A program made the position numbers and the translations under genes. From NCBI RefSeq assembly GCF_004795015.1, contig NZ_SSBI01000041.1:1-64000 (forward strand): a stretch of 64,000 nucleotides of DNA. Direction: 5' to 3'. Shown here piece by piece: positions 15,225 through 24,396 of this stretch. How positions within the stretch are numbered: the stretch's first letter is position 1; every line of letters starts with the position of its first letter. The notes below the pieces were generated by a model, which made no database searches, had not been told where the DNA came from, and saw only the letters and a list, made by a program, of their open reading frames with translations. The stretch comes from Streptomyces sp. A1277 (lineage in GTDB: Bacteria > Actinomycetota > Actinomycetes > Streptomycetales > Streptomycetaceae).

Positions 15225-17182
15225 GGGCGCTCACCGGGCCCGGCCGCCGTGACGGCGATCTGGTGCTGGTGGGAGAAGACCAGGGCGTTCGCGGCGACGT
15301 CGATCCGGTCCACGGCCGCGCCCCGGCGGCCGGTGAGCGGGTCGGCGGGGAACAGCCGTACCTCCTCCACCAGGCGCACTCCGGGCACGCTCTGGAGTAC
15401 GGCGAAGACCTCGCCGTACTGCACGGGCCTGCCGAAGGGCCAGCCGTTGCCGTCCGCGCCGCCCCGGAGCGGGTCGATGTGGCGGAACAGGGCGTCGAGC
15501 GCGGCGGCCCGGACCCGGTCCATGTCGCCCTCGTCCGCCACCAGCCCGGCGACGACGGTGACGCCCTGGTAGGCGGGCGGTTCCACGACCAGGCGGGTGC
15601 CGACGAGGCGCCGTTCGTCGAGCCGGCCGGCCACGGCCGCGAGGACCGAGTCCGGCGGGATCAGCTGCTCGAACCGCAGCCGGCCGCCCTCGTCGGGGAC
15701 GGCGTCGGGCACCACCAGGACCCGTACCGCACCGCCCTCGCCCGCGACGGCGGGCAGGCAGCGGACCCGGCGCAGCGAGGGGGCGGCCTCGCGGGCGATG
15801 ACCTCGTGGTCCTCGGCGGTGACGGCCCGCTCCTGGACGCGGAGGATCTGGGGCGCGCGCGCCTTCGCGTTCCCGACGCTCTCGCCGTCGACGCCGCCGC
15901 GTGCCGCTTCGCGGTTGTCGACTCCGGCGACGTACGGGACGGAGCTGCGCAGGACGCGGATGGCGCCGCGTGCCACGTTCCCGGCGGCGCCGCCGCCCGT
16001 GCGGTAGCGGGCGACCCGGAGCTGGGCGCCCTTCGGGGGCACCGCCCCGTAGGCGCGCATCGTGCCGTCCGCCTCGCGCACCTCCGGCGGGAAGGCGAAC
16101 CGGCCGGTGGCGGCGTCGATCCGGACGTGCCGGTCGTCCGGGGAGGAGGCGCCGAAGTGCTCGACCGGGGTCCAGGTCTGCCAGCCCCCGTCCGACGACA
16201 CCTGGACGGCCGGGGGTTCCGCGTCCAGCAGGATCGGCGTCCGGGGCACGGAGAACGTCTGGCCCGCGACCCCCTCGGAGGTGCCGAGCGGGACGTCGAG
16301 GACGGTCTCCGCGTGTTCGACGCCGACCGTGCCGCCGACGGTGAAGACCTCGGCCTCGCGGATCGTCGGGGACTCCGCGTAGAAGGGCTGGCCAGGCGCG
16401 GCCTCGGTGACCCGGCAGCGCAGCCATCCGGCGCGGGTGCCGGCCGTCACGGACGCGGTGTGCCCGGCGGGCACGAACACGGTGATCTCGCCGGGCTTGT
16501 TGAGCCCGCCGGTGGAGTCGGTGCCGGTCGCGCAGGGCACCCAGCGGGCGCCGTCCCACGCCTCCCACACCAGCGGAGGCTGCCGGGGGTCGACGCCGAC
16601 GCCCTCGACCCGGCTGTCCAGGCGTACGGCGACGATGCACCGGGGCACGGCGGTGGGCAGCCCGAACAGCAGGGCGTCACCGGGCTCGGGCCGGGGCTGG
16701 AAGCAGGGGATGTCCTTGCCCTCGCCGAGCGGCGCGGTGCGGTCGGTCTGGTCGCCGGAGGCCGGGACGGTGACCAGGCGGATCAGCGAGCTCGGCACGA
16801 TGGCCAGGTCCTCCTCGGTCGAGAAGACCACCGCCTCCTCGGTCTCGCCGCGCGCGGTGGCCACCTCCGTACCGGCGGGGAGGCGCACGGTGTCCGGCTG
16901 GGGCGCGGACAGCCAGAAGTCGACGTCGGCGCGGGCGGCCGTCGGCGGGAACAGCTGCACGCCCAGCAGGTCGAGGAAGGCGAAGTAGTTCCGGTCGGGC
17001 ACCCGGTTGAGCCGGTACAGCAGCTGGTCGACCATGTACGCGAACGTCTCGATCAGGGTGACCCCGGGGTCCGACACGTTGTGGTCGGTCCACTCGGGGG
17101 TCCGCTGCTGGACGTACCGCTTGGCCTCGTCCACGAGTTGCTGGAAGCGCCGGTCGTCCAGGTTGGGCGGGGGCAGGGACAT
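15221..17182 (-). CDS. Baseplate J/gp6-like protein of CIS
   Basis: 653-residue putative baseplate assembly protein. The N-terminus (SLPPPNLDDRRFQQLVDEAKRYVQQRTPEWTDHNVSDPGVTLIETFAYMVDQLLYRLNRVP) is diagnostic of the large actinobacterial J-like protein (Afp11-type). A beta-rich middle is followed by the J core near residues 430-560 (GGVDGESVGNAKARAPQILRVQERAVTAEDHEVIAREAAPSLRRV). It forms the wedge ring around the spike and triggers sheath contraction. ATG at 17182 shares a base with the TGA of the gp25 gene. Confidence 0.93.
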   Translation of the reverse strand: MSLPPPNLDDRRFQQLVDEAKRYVQQRTPEWTDHNVSDPGVTLIETFAYMVDQLLYRLNRVPDRNYFAFLDLLGVQLFPPTAARADVDFWLSAPQPDTVRLPAGTEVATARGETEEAVVFSTEEDLAIVPSSLIRLVTVPASGDQTDRTAPLGEGKDIPCFQPRPEPGDALLFGLPTAVPRCIVAVRLDSRVEGVGVDPRQPPLVWEAWDGARWVPCATGTDSTGGLNKPGEITVFVPAGHTASVTAGTRAGWLRCRVTEAAPGQPFYAESPTIREAEVFTVGGTVGVEHAETVLDVPLGTSEGVAGQTFSVPRTPILLDAEPPAVQVSSDGGWQTWTPVEHFGASSPDDRHVRIDAATGRFAFPPEVREADGTMRAYGAVPPKGAQLRVARYRTGGGAAGNVARGAIRVLRSSVPYVAGVDNREAARGGVDGESVGNAKARAPQILRVQERAVTAEDHEVIAREAAPSLRRVRCLPAVAGEGGAVRVLVVPDAVPDEGGRLRFEQLIPPDSVLAAVAGRLDERRLVGTRLVVEPPAYQGVTVVAGLVADEGDMDRVRAAALDALFRHIDPLRGGADGNGWPFGRPVQYGEVFAVLQSVPGVRLVEEVRLFPADPLTGRRGAAVDRIDVAANALVFSHQHQIAVTAAGPGERP

Positions 17183-17589
17183 CAGCGGGCTCCCGCTTCC
17201 GGGATGGTGTAGAAGGGGAAGACGAGGTTGCGCAGGTCGTTGGTGGACCGCACGGTGTAGTGCACGTCGATGTAGAGGGTGCCCTCCTCGACGGTGTCGA
17301 AGGCGACGACCACGTCCCGTACGTCGATGCGCGGCTCCCACCGCTCAAGCGACACCCGCACCTCGTGGGCGATGCGCCCGGCGGTCGCGCCGTCGCCGGG
17401 GGCGAAGACGTAGTCGTGGATGCCGCAGCCGAACTCGGGGCGCATCGGCCGCTCCCCGGGCGCGGTGCCGAGCACCAGGCCGATGGCCTCCTCGATCTCC
17501 TGCTCGCGCTCGACCATGCCGATGCCGCCCGTGGCGGCGACCCGCAGCGGGAAGCCCCAGCCGCGGCCGATGAATCCGCCCTCGCTCAT
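17182..17589 (-). CDS. gp25-like (GPW/gp25) baseplate protein of CIS
   Basis: 135-residue lysozyme-fold baseplate wedge protein that nucleates the sheath. It contains GIGMVEREQEIEEAIGLVLGTAPGERPMRPEFGCGIHDYVFAP, with the family's EPR-like core in ERWEPRIDVRDVVV, and the final beta strands LYIDVHYTVRSTNDLRNLVFPFY. ATG at 17589 overlaps the PAAR stop codon as ATGA. The size and motif order match Afp9 and its homologues. Confidence 0.95.
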   Translation of the reverse strand: MSEGGFIGRGWGFPLRVAATGGIGMVEREQEIEEAIGLVLGTAPGERPMRPEFGCGIHDYVFAPGDGATAGRIAHEVRVSLERWEPRIDVRDVVVAFDTVEEGTLYIDVHYTVRSTNDLRNLVFPFYTIPEAGAR

Positions 17590-17903
17590 ATCGGGCCTCC
17601 GATCAGGACGTTGGGCGCCCCGGCGACGATCTTGGCGCCGCAGCTCGTGGTGTCGCCCATGCGGGCGGCCGGCAGCCCGCCGATCAGGACCGCGCCACCG
17701 GCCAGGGCGGCCGGGTTCGGCATGACGACGTTCCCCGGGCCGAGCAGGGCGTGCGGGGGGACGGCGCACACGTGGAGGCTTCCGGTGACGGCGGCCGGTT
17801 TTCCGCCGATCAGCACGGTGGCGACGGCCACCGCACCCGGCGGCGGGGTGCCGATGACGCCTCCGTGGACGGTGGGGTCGCCCGTACGGGCTGCGGGGGG
17901 CAT
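17586..17903 (-). CDS. PAAR-like spike-tip protein of CIS
   Basis: 105-residue PAAR-repeat protein that would cap the VgrG-like spike and pierce the target membrane. The glycine/proline-rich repeat signature is seen in TGDPTVHGGVIGTPPPGAVAVATVLIGGKPAAVTG, then VLIGGLPAARMGDTTSCGAKIVAGAPNVLIGG, with the zinc-site Cys/His residues typical of the tip. ATG at 17903 follows AAGGAG. The spike gene lies 47 bases upstream. Confidence 0.92.
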   Translation of the reverse strand: MPPAARTGDPTVHGGVIGTPPPGAVAVATVLIGGKPAAVTGSLHVCAVPPHALLGPGNVVMPNPAALAGGAVLIGGLPAARMGDTTSCGAKIVAGAPNVLIGGPI

Positions 17904-17950
17904 GGCTGCTGTTCTCCTTGTCGGGGCTGCTGGGACTGCTCGGTTCGGGG

Positions 17951-19720
17951 TCAGTTGATGCGGATGAGCGCCGCCTTCAGGACGGCGAGCAGGCCGCCGT
18001 CCACGGTGACGCCGGTCTTGCCGTTGACGGTCACCGACGCCCCCTTCACATGGACGTCGCCCAGGCCCGCGTCGAGCGTGATCCCGGACCGGCCGAGGGA
18101 CAGGGAGCTGAGCACCCGGGAGGTGCCTCGGGCGTACACCTTCAGCGCGATCTCGCCCCGCCGCTCGTCCAAGGTGACCTCCAGCTGCTCGTCGCCGGTG
18201 GCCAGCCGCACGCCGGACGGGCCGCGCGGGCTGTCGAGGAGTTCGATCCGGTTGCCCGAACGGGACACCAGAGAGCGGCGGTTGACCTTCCCGCTGGTCG
18301 GGTCGACCAGCGGTACGTCGTGCGGCGACGGCTTGTCGACGCCGTTGTAGAGGCCGCCCAGCACGTACGGGCTGTCCAGCATGCCCTGCTCGAAGCCGAC
18401 CAGCACCTCGTCGTTGACCTCGGGGCTGAACACCCCGCCGCCGCCCTGGCCGCCCCACTGCACCGTACGGACCCAGTCCGTGACGTACGTGTCGTCCAGC
18501 CAGGGGAACTTCAGCCGCACCGAACCGCGTTCGCCGTTGCCCCGGCCCTCGCGGATGTCCGTGACCACGCCGATCGCCAGGCCCGGCATACGGGGTCCCG
18601 GCGGGGGCGCGCCGCCGCCGGTGAGCCCGGACAGGGAGCGGTCGGGGGCGGTGCTGACCAGGACGGTCGTGCGGTAGCCGCCGTGCGGGTCGAGGACGTG
18701 GTGGGCGGCCGTGGCGGTGTAGCGGCCGGCGAAGGCGGGGCCGACGTTGCCGAGGGCGACCGGTTCACCGGCCCGGAGGCGGGGGTTGCCCTCGGCGACC
18801 GCCTCGATCTCGCCGAAGCCGGAGGAGACCCGCGCGGCCACCGCCCCGGCGACCGCCCCGGCCTCGGCCTGGGTGCGGTACGGGGTGTCGGCGACCGTCA
18901 TCCGGGCGTTCGGCCCGAACGCCCCGGCGGCGGCGGACGGGCTCGCGCCCGGGACGACCGTGGTGGAGCGGACGGACTGCTCGCGGGCCACCAGCCGGGT
19001 CTTGGTCTCCACGTCCCAGCCGCGCACCTCCACGCTGTCCGCCCCGTCCGCGCCGGTCAGCACGGCCCGCAGCGCCAGCAGGTTGCGCCCGTACTCCAGC
19101 ACCATCGGGTGCCTGGACGCGGAGGTGGACGGGGAGGGCGCCGAGGCGGCGGGCTTCGGCTTCACGAACTGCAGCACGCCGTTCTCGTCCACCCGGACGT
19201 GCGCCCCGCACTCGCCCGCGAGGTACTGGAGGAAGTCCCAGTCCGAGATGTTCGGCTGGGTGAGCTGCTTGTACATGACGGGGGCCGCCTCGACCTTCCC
19301 GCACGGCAGCCCGGCACCGGCGGCGACCTTGCGGACGATGTCGGCCGCCTTCATGTTGCGGAAGGCCACCACCTTGCGCCCGCGCCGCAGCCGGTGCGCC
19401 TTGGAGAAGGCCCGGACGACGGTGAACGAACCGGTGGTGTCGCTGTCGAGTTCCAGCGCGGTGACCTCACCCGTGAACAGCCGCTCGCGCGCCCGCTCCT
19501 GGACGGTCACCACAGAGATCTTCAGCGGGGTGCCGATGGTGATCCCGGTGGCGGTGAGCAGCGTGTGGTACGGGTCGCGGTAGGTCAGGACGGCGGTGTC
19601 GGGGAGGCCGACGTTCTCGTCGACCTCGCAGCGCACCAGCTGGGCCGCCCATGCCTGGGGCAGCTCGCCGGGCGCCTCCACGATCGGGTCGGCGGCGAAG
19701 GAGCGGGCGGGCCCGGTCAC
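17951..19720 (-). CDS. VgrG/gp27-gp5-like spike protein of CIS
   Basis: 589-residue central spike. The N-terminal gp27-like hub (about 1-350) includes AGLPCGKVEAAPVMYKQLTQPNISDWDFLQYLAGECGAHVRVDENG. The gp5 OB-fold follows (GLAIGVVTDIREGRGNGERGSVRLKFPWLDDTYVTDWVRTVQWGGQGGGGVFSPEVNDEVLVGFEQGMLDSPYVLGGLYNG). A C-terminal beta-helix needle runs to the end (SRSGNRIELLDSPRG, LATGDEQLEVTLDERRGEIAL). No extra effector domain is attached. GTG at 19720 overlaps the LysM gene's stop codon as GTGA. Confidence 0.95.
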   Translation of the reverse strand: MTGPARSFAADPIVEAPGELPQAWAAQLVRCEVDENVGLPDTAVLTYRDPYHTLLTATGITIGTPLKISVVTVQERARERLFTGEVTALELDSDTTGSFTVVRAFSKAHRLRRGRKVVAFRNMKAADIVRKVAAGAGLPCGKVEAAPVMYKQLTQPNISDWDFLQYLAGECGAHVRVDENGVLQFVKPKPAASAPSPSTSASRHPMVLEYGRNLLALRAVLTGADGADSVEVRGWDVETKTRLVAREQSVRSTTVVPGASPSAAAGAFGPNARMTVADTPYRTQAEAGAVAGAVAARVSSGFGEIEAVAEGNPRLRAGEPVALGNVGPAFAGRYTATAAHHVLDPHGGYRTTVLVSTAPDRSLSGLTGGGAPPPGPRMPGLAIGVVTDIREGRGNGERGSVRLKFPWLDDTYVTDWVRTVQWGGQGGGGVFSPEVNDEVLVGFEQGMLDSPYVLGGLYNGVDKPSPHDVPLVDPTSGKVNRRSLVSRSGNRIELLDSPRGPSGVRLATGDEQLEVTLDERRGEIALKVYARGTSRVLSSLSLGRSGITLDAGLGDVHVKGASVTVNGKTGVTVDGGLLAVLKAALIRIN

Positions 19721-20451
19721 CGTACGCCCCCCGAAGCATCCTCCGCCGCGCGGTCCTCCAGCGCGGGTACGAGGAGTTCGCTGCCGGGGGCCAGCCGCAT
19801 GGGGTCGTCGATGTCGTTGGCCTCGGCGATCGTGCGCCAGGCGGTGGCGTCCCCGTACTCGCGCCAGGCGAGCAGCGGCAGGCTGTCCCCCGCCACGACG
19901 ACGTGCGTACGGCGCGCCTCCCGCGAGCCGGACGTCGGGTTCTGGCCCGCCGGGTCGACGCTCGCCTCCTCGATGGACAGGGAGCAGGTGGCGCGCAGCG
20001 GCTTCCCGTCCACGTCGAACAGCGTGTACGAGACGGAGAGGCTGGAGAGCACCCCGTCGAACGACGTCGTCCTCGACGTGCCCCAGTCGAAGCGCACCCA
20101 GGGGCTCGACGGCTTCTTGCGGCCCAGGCTGCTCGGGGTGGGCACGCAGGCCGTCATCAGCTGTTCCACCGCCTTCTCCACGGAGTTGTCGTGGGTGGCG
20201 GTGGCGTCCAGGAACACGTCCAGGGACAGCGACCGGGGCCCACTGCCCACGAACTCGGGCAGCGCGGACTCGCCGGCCGTCCGGGACGGGGTGCGCCGCC
20301 ACTCGGTGGACTTGGACAGCGAGAGCGTCGCCGGGTTGAACTGCAGCGTGAGCTGGGCGAGGGTGCCGCCCGGTTTGGCGCCGACGTCCGCCGGCGGTTC
20401 CATGATGGTCAGCTGGGCGCGTGCACGGCTCGTGCGGGCAGCGGCTGGCAT
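19717..20451 (-). CDS. LysM-containing tube-baseplate adaptor of CIS
   Basis: 244-residue protein of the gp53/Afp7 type that links the spike hub to the inner tube. The N-terminal beta domain has LQFNPATLSLSKSTEWRRTP and FVGSGPRSLSLDVFLDATATHDNSVEKAVEQLMTACVPT. The C-terminal LysM module (about 185-235) reads RRTHVVVAGDSLPLLAWREYGDATAWRTIAEANDIDDPMRLAPGSELLVP. The start at 20451 has GGAGGAGGAA upstream. It is coupled to the spike gene by a GTGA overlap. Confidence 0.93.
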   Translation of the reverse strand: MPAAARTSRARAQLTIMEPPADVGAKPGGTLAQLTLQFNPATLSLSKSTEWRRTPSRTAGESALPEFVGSGPRSLSLDVFLDATATHDNSVEKAVEQLMTACVPTPSSLGRKKPSSPWVRFDWGTSRTTSFDGVLSSLSVSYTLFDVDGKPLRATCSLSIEEASVDPAGQNPTSGSREARRTHVVVAGDSLPLLAWREYGDATAWRTIAEANDIDDPMRLAPGSELLVPALEDRAAEDASGGVR

Positions 20452-20500
20452 GGGCTTCCTCCTCCTTCCTGCTCGTGTGGGTGGTGGCGTCGTCGGCTCA

Positions 20501-20926
20501 TCAGGACGGCACCAGGCCCTCGTGCGCGATCTCCAGGGTCTCGATCGCGGCCTGGGAGCTGGCCGGGTCGAAGGAGGGCCCCTGCCAGCGCACCGGCACG
20601 ATGCCCTGGATCTGCCAGCTGATGATCCGGGTGAGGTCGGGGCGGAGCGCGACGATCTCGCCGTCCTTGCGCTCGACCCGCTGGATCGTCTCGTTCAGCC
20701 AGCGCGCGATCTTCAGCGTGTCGGTGGTGACCGGGCGGGTCAGTGTGATGTTGGTCCAGGTGATCCGCCCCGGCAGCTGCCAGGTGAACCCGTTGTTGCC
20801 GCCCTCGGCGTACTGCTCCAACTCCACCTCGGCGCCCAGCCCCGAGCACGTGTGGAACTGCCCGAGGTCGCTTCCCCCGATGGCGAGCGTGAAGAACACG
20901 CTCGTCGCGAAGATGTTGTCCGTCAT
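20501..20926 (-). CDS. Tube-initiator / second tail tube protein of CIS
   Basis: 141-residue gp19-like tube protein, distinct from the main tube protein at 24884. Features are FATSVFFTLAIGGSDLGQFHTCSGLGAEVELEQYAEGGNNGFTWQLPGRITWTNITLTRPVT and LKIARWLNETIQRVE. In injection systems the second tube paralogue (Afp5-like) sits between spike adaptor and main tube. It lies 49 bp upstream of the LysM adaptor gene and 16 bp downstream of the disordered protein gene. Confidence 0.92.
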   Translation of the reverse strand: MTDNIFATSVFFTLAIGGSDLGQFHTCSGLGAEVELEQYAEGGNNGFTWQLPGRITWTNITLTRPVTTDTLKIARWLNETIQRVERKDGEIVALRPDLTRIISWQIQGIVPVRWQGPSFDPASSQAAIETLEIAHEGLVPS

Positions 20927-20942
20927 CTGCTGCTTTCTCTCT

Positions 20943-23900
20943 TCAGCGGCGGCCGTCGTACGGGCGTCCGGACCGTTCCCTGCCCCGGCGCAGGTCCGCC
21001 CGGAGGAGCCTGCTGACCGGGTCGATCAGGCGTCGGGCCAACTCCTCGACGTCCACCCCGGCGGCCTCGTTCGGTCGGGGGGCGACGGGCGCGGGGTCCG
21101 GGGCGGGCTGCTTCTGGACCACCCGCACGGGGACTGCGGTCAGCCCCGCTTCGGCCACCGCCCGCTGGACCGCCCGCTCGCGACTGCCGGGCGCGGGGGC
21201 CCGGCCCTCGGCGGGCCCGGTCGCCGGTGCGGGCCGGGGAGCGCGTACGGCGAGGGCCTGCGGTACGCCGGACGGGGCGTCGCTCTCCGGCGCGGGGCCG
21301 GTGGCGGGCGCGCCGGTCTCGGCCACCACGGGCATCGCGAGGCGCTGCACGGGTACGGCGGGGCCGCCGGGGCGGGGGGCGCCGGGTGCGTGGGGCCGGA
21401 CGACCGGGACGGGCGCGGACTGCTGCGCCGGGGGCGGTGGCTGGGGTACGCGGGTTGTGCCTTCGCTCGGCGCGTCGGGGCGGGCGGTCCGTTGGACGGT
21501 GGCGGGCCGGACGGCCGGGGTGGCGTGAGCGCGGGCGGTGGGGGTGGGCTCGGCGCCCCGGGTGTCGTGGCGCTCTTGCGGGCGCGGGGCGTCCCGGCGC
21601 CAGATCGCCGGTACGACGGGGCGCGTGGCGGCGGCCGGCTCGGGGGCGGTGAAGCCCTCGGCCGCCCCGGTGCGCACGGTGAGCGTCCGCCCGGCGAGCA
21701 GGGCCCGCGACCGCTGGACGGCCACGGGTGCGGGGGCGCTTCGGGGGGCGATGCGGCGGACGCGTACGGGGGCGGGGCGGGGGCCCGCGGGGGTGCGGGT
21801 GTCCACGGTGGTGTGACGTTGTACGGCGGTGGGTTGGGCGGAGGCGGGTTGAGCGGAGGTGGGCTGGGCGGAGGTGGGCTGGGCGGAGGCTGCTGCGGGC
21901 TCGGGGCCGGGGCGGGACGGGGTGCGCAGGGGCATCGCTGCGGGCGGCGGTGCGGCGGGGGTCTGCTGCTCCCCCGGCTGCGGGGCGGGGGCCTGCTGCT
22001 CCCCCGGCTGCGGGGCGGCGGTCCGGGGCTGCGCGCGGCGGGGGTCGCCCAGCAGCGGGACGTCGTTCGCGGTGCCTGCGGTGGGCGGGAGCGCGGACAG
22101 GGGCGCGCCGAGCCCGCCCCGGGTGCGCGCCTGCGAGCCGGGGCCGGTGGCCGGGGCCCGGTGCGGGGGGCCGGGCGTGCCCTCCGGTGCGGGCGCACGG
22201 CGGGTGGAGGGTGCGGGCGGCTGGTGGTCCCGGTGGCCGCCCGGTCCCTGCCCTGCCGGGGCAGCGGCCGTTTCCGGCGTCTGCCGCTGGACCACGGGGA
22301 GGGCGGGGCCGGCGGGGGCGCTCCCGTCCCGGGCGGGCATGGCGAAGGGGGCCGCCTCGGACGGCAGTTCACGCAGGGGCTTGCCCAGGGCGGGGCGTGC
22401 CGGAGGCGCGGCGGGCGGTCCTGCGGATCGCTCGGACGCGACGACCGGCGGGCCCTCCGTGGGCCTCCGGCCGGTTTCGGGCGCGGGCGTTTCCGTCTGC
22501 CGCTGGACCACGGGCAGGGCGGGGACGCTCCCGTCCCGGGCTGGCAGGGTGAAGGGGGCCGCCTCGGGCGGCAGTTCACGCAGGGGCTTGCCCAGGGCGG
22601 GGCGTACGGGCGGGCGTTCCGTGGACGTCCGGCCGAGGTCGGGCGGCGGTCCTGTCGGCGCAACCGGCGCGGGCGCTTCCGTCTGCCGCTGGACCACGGG
22701 CAGGACCGGCTCCGAGGGGCCGACCCCGCCCCCGCCGGACGGGCCCGAGGGGGCCGTCTCGGGGGCCGGTTCACGCAACGGCTCACCCAGCGCGGGACGC
22801 ACGTGCGGCGCAGCCGGCGGACCCCCGGAACGCTGCGGCGCGGCCACGGACGGGCCCTCCGCGGGCCTCCGCCCGGCATCGGGCGCCCCAGTCGGCGCCA
22901 CCGGCGCGGGCGTTTCCGTCTGCCGCTGGACCACGGGCAGGTCCGGCTCCGAGGGGGCGGCCCCGTCCCGCACGGACGGGGCCGAGGGGCTCGCCTCGGA
23001 CGCCGGTGCACGCGAGGACTCGCCCAGCGCGGGGCGTACGGGCGGGCGCTCCGTGGGCCTCCCGCCGGGGTCGGGCGCCCCGGCCGGCGCAACGGAGGCG
23101 GCCGGGGCGACGGCGGTCAGGCTCCGCAGGGGCGCCGCCGGGCGTCGGGCGATGATCAGGGGCGGCGCGGTGCGCCGGGTGCGAACCGGGGCGGCAGCGG
23201 CGGGACCGCTGTCCCCGGACGCGCGGGACGCCGGCCCGGACGCGTGGGACGCCGGCCCGGACGCGTGGGACGCCGGCACGGACGCGTGGGACGCCGGCAC
23301 GGCGGACGCGGACCCCGGCACGGCTACGACCACGCGGCCCGACGCACCCCGGCCGGTTCGGGCACCCGGAACCGGCCCGGTCCCGGCGGACGCACCCGAG
23401 GAGCCCGCACCCACCGCACCCCGACCCGCCCGGCCACCCGCGTCCGGGCCCGGCCCGGCGGACGCACCCGAGGAGCCCATACCTACCGCACCCCGACCCG
23501 CCCGGCCACCCGCGTCCGGGCCCGGTCCGGCGGACGCGCGCCCGGCCCCCGCCGAACCGGAAGCCGACCGGCCACGCGCACGCCCCGCGTCCGCCCCGCC
23601 CCGGGGGCTCGCGCCCGAACCGGGGGCGGGCGCCTGCGGCCCGGTCCCGGCGGACGAGCCCGACGGGCCCGCGCTTCTCCTGGCGACCGGCGCCGACGAA
23701 CCCGGACCCGGACCCGTTCCGCTCCCCGCATCCGTAACCGCCCGGCCGCTCGCTCCGGCGGCACCGGGCCGGTTGGTGCCGGGCCGCCGCTGGGCGGCCG
23801 GAGCACCCGGCGCCGAAGGCGCCACCGGCGCCACCGGCGCCACCGGCTCCTCCGGTGCGCCGGTCGCGCGCAGGAGGAGGGGCGCCCCGGACGGTGCGGA

Positions 23901-24233
23901 GCGCGGCGTGCCCGGGGTGCGGGCCACGCCGTGGATGAGCCCCACGGGGGCGGACGGCAGGACGGCGTGGCCGAGTTCGCCGCCGTACGCGACGTTCTGC
24001 CACGACGCGAGCCGGGACCTGAAGCGCAGGCCGTCGCTCACGCCGATCGAGGAGCGGGCGACGGTCACCGCCGGCGGGGCGACCCGCCGCCAGCCGCCGT
24101 CCCAGTCCGCGCCCGGCCCGGCCACGGGCTCCGGCTCCGGCTCCGGCTCCGGGCCGGCCGGCGCCGGGCCCGTGCCGGGGACGCCGTCCCCGGCCGCGAC
24201 CGGCCGCCGCCGGAACCAGTCCCTGAACTCCAC
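20943..24233 (-). CDS. 1096-residue disordered Pro/Ala-rich CIS protein with VQR repeats
   Basis: Very long low-complexity protein in the middle of the structural operon. Only the ends look folded: residues ~45-105 (WRRVAPPAVTVARSSIGVSDGLRFRSRLASWQNVAYGGELGHAVLPSAPVGLIHGVA) and a C-terminal helix (VDVEELARRLIDPVSRLLRADLRRGRERSGR). Between them lie about 900 residues of Pro/Ala/Gly/Arg with a recurring PVVQRQTE(T/A)PAP element; the VQR triplet occurs nine times plus one VQK. The terminal helix resembles a segment I associate with CIS operons. It could be a tape-measure substitute, a cargo-loading factor or a sheath-lumen protein; none is shown. GTG at 24233 follows the 52-residue gene by four bases. 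Confidence 0.8.
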   Translation of the reverse strand: MEFRDWFRRRPVAAGDGVPGTGPAPAGPEPEPEPEPVAGPGADWDGGWRRVAPPAVTVARSSIGVSDGLRFRSRLASWQNVAYGGELGHAVLPSAPVGLIHGVARTPGTPRSAPSGAPLLLRATGAPEEPVAPVAPVAPSAPGAPAAQRRPGTNRPGAAGASGRAVTDAGSGTGPGPGSSAPVARRSAGPSGSSAGTGPQAPAPGSGASPRGGADAGRARGRSASGSAGAGRASAGPGPDAGGRAGRGAVGMGSSGASAGPGPDAGGRAGRGAVGAGSSGASAGTGPVPGARTGRGASGRVVVAVPGSASAVPASHASVPASHASGPASHASGPASRASGDSGPAAAAPVRTRRTAPPLIIARRPAAPLRSLTAVAPAASVAPAGAPDPGGRPTERPPVRPALGESSRAPASEASPSAPSVRDGAAPSEPDLPVVQRQTETPAPVAPTGAPDAGRRPAEGPSVAAPQRSGGPPAAPHVRPALGEPLREPAPETAPSGPSGGGGVGPSEPVLPVVQRQTEAPAPVAPTGPPPDLGRTSTERPPVRPALGKPLRELPPEAAPFTLPARDGSVPALPVVQRQTETPAPETGRRPTEGPPVVASERSAGPPAAPPARPALGKPLRELPSEAAPFAMPARDGSAPAGPALPVVQRQTPETAAAPAGQGPGGHRDHQPPAPSTRRAPAPEGTPGPPHRAPATGPGSQARTRGGLGAPLSALPPTAGTANDVPLLGDPRRAQPRTAAPQPGEQQAPAPQPGEQQTPAAPPPAAMPLRTPSRPGPEPAAASAQPTSAQPTSAQPASAQPTAVQRHTTVDTRTPAGPRPAPVRVRRIAPRSAPAPVAVQRSRALLAGRTLTVRTGAAEGFTAPEPAAATRPVVPAIWRRDAPRPQERHDTRGAEPTPTARAHATPAVRPATVQRTARPDAPSEGTTRVPQPPPPAQQSAPVPVVRPHAPGAPRPGGPAVPVQRLAMPVVAETGAPATGPAPESDAPSGVPQALAVRAPRPAPATGPAEGRAPAPGSRERAVQRAVAEAGLTAVPVRVVQKQPAPDPAPVAPRPNEAAGVDVEELARRLIDPVSRLLRADLRRGRERSGRPYDGRR

Positions 24234-24237
24234 GCCC

Positions 24238-24396
24238 TCACCCGCTCTCGTTGACGCGGGTGTTGATCCGCGCTATCTCCCTCACCCACTCCTGCCGCTC
24301 ACCATGGGTGAGGTCGAGGATGTCCTCACGCTGCCAGTGGAAGTGGTAGGCGATGTACGCGAGCTCCTCCCGCAGCCGGGAAGGCGCGTACGTCAC
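24238..24396 (-). CDS. 52-residue conserved CIS protein (DUF6760-like)
   Basis: Small gene beginning at GTG 24396 and overlapping the upstream stop codon as GTGA. The product is helical: YAPSRLREELAYIAYHFHWQ, then REDILDLTHGERQEWVREI and a short polar end. The pattern of aromatic residues followed by LTHGERxxWVxEIxxIN is shared by small proteins found at this place in contractile injection system and T4-like operons, where they follow the tail-assembly protein. Its function is unknown; tube or sheath assembly is the simplest guess. Confidence 0.85.
   Translation of the reverse strand: MTYAPSRLREELAYIAYHFHWQREDILDLTHGERQEWVREIARINTRVNESG

Noticed and set aside
20421..24254. Long plus-strand open frame opposite the 1096-residue protein
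   Set aside because: Low-complexity Gly/Arg translation with no domain; the minus-strand frame fits the coupled operon and has recognisable ends.
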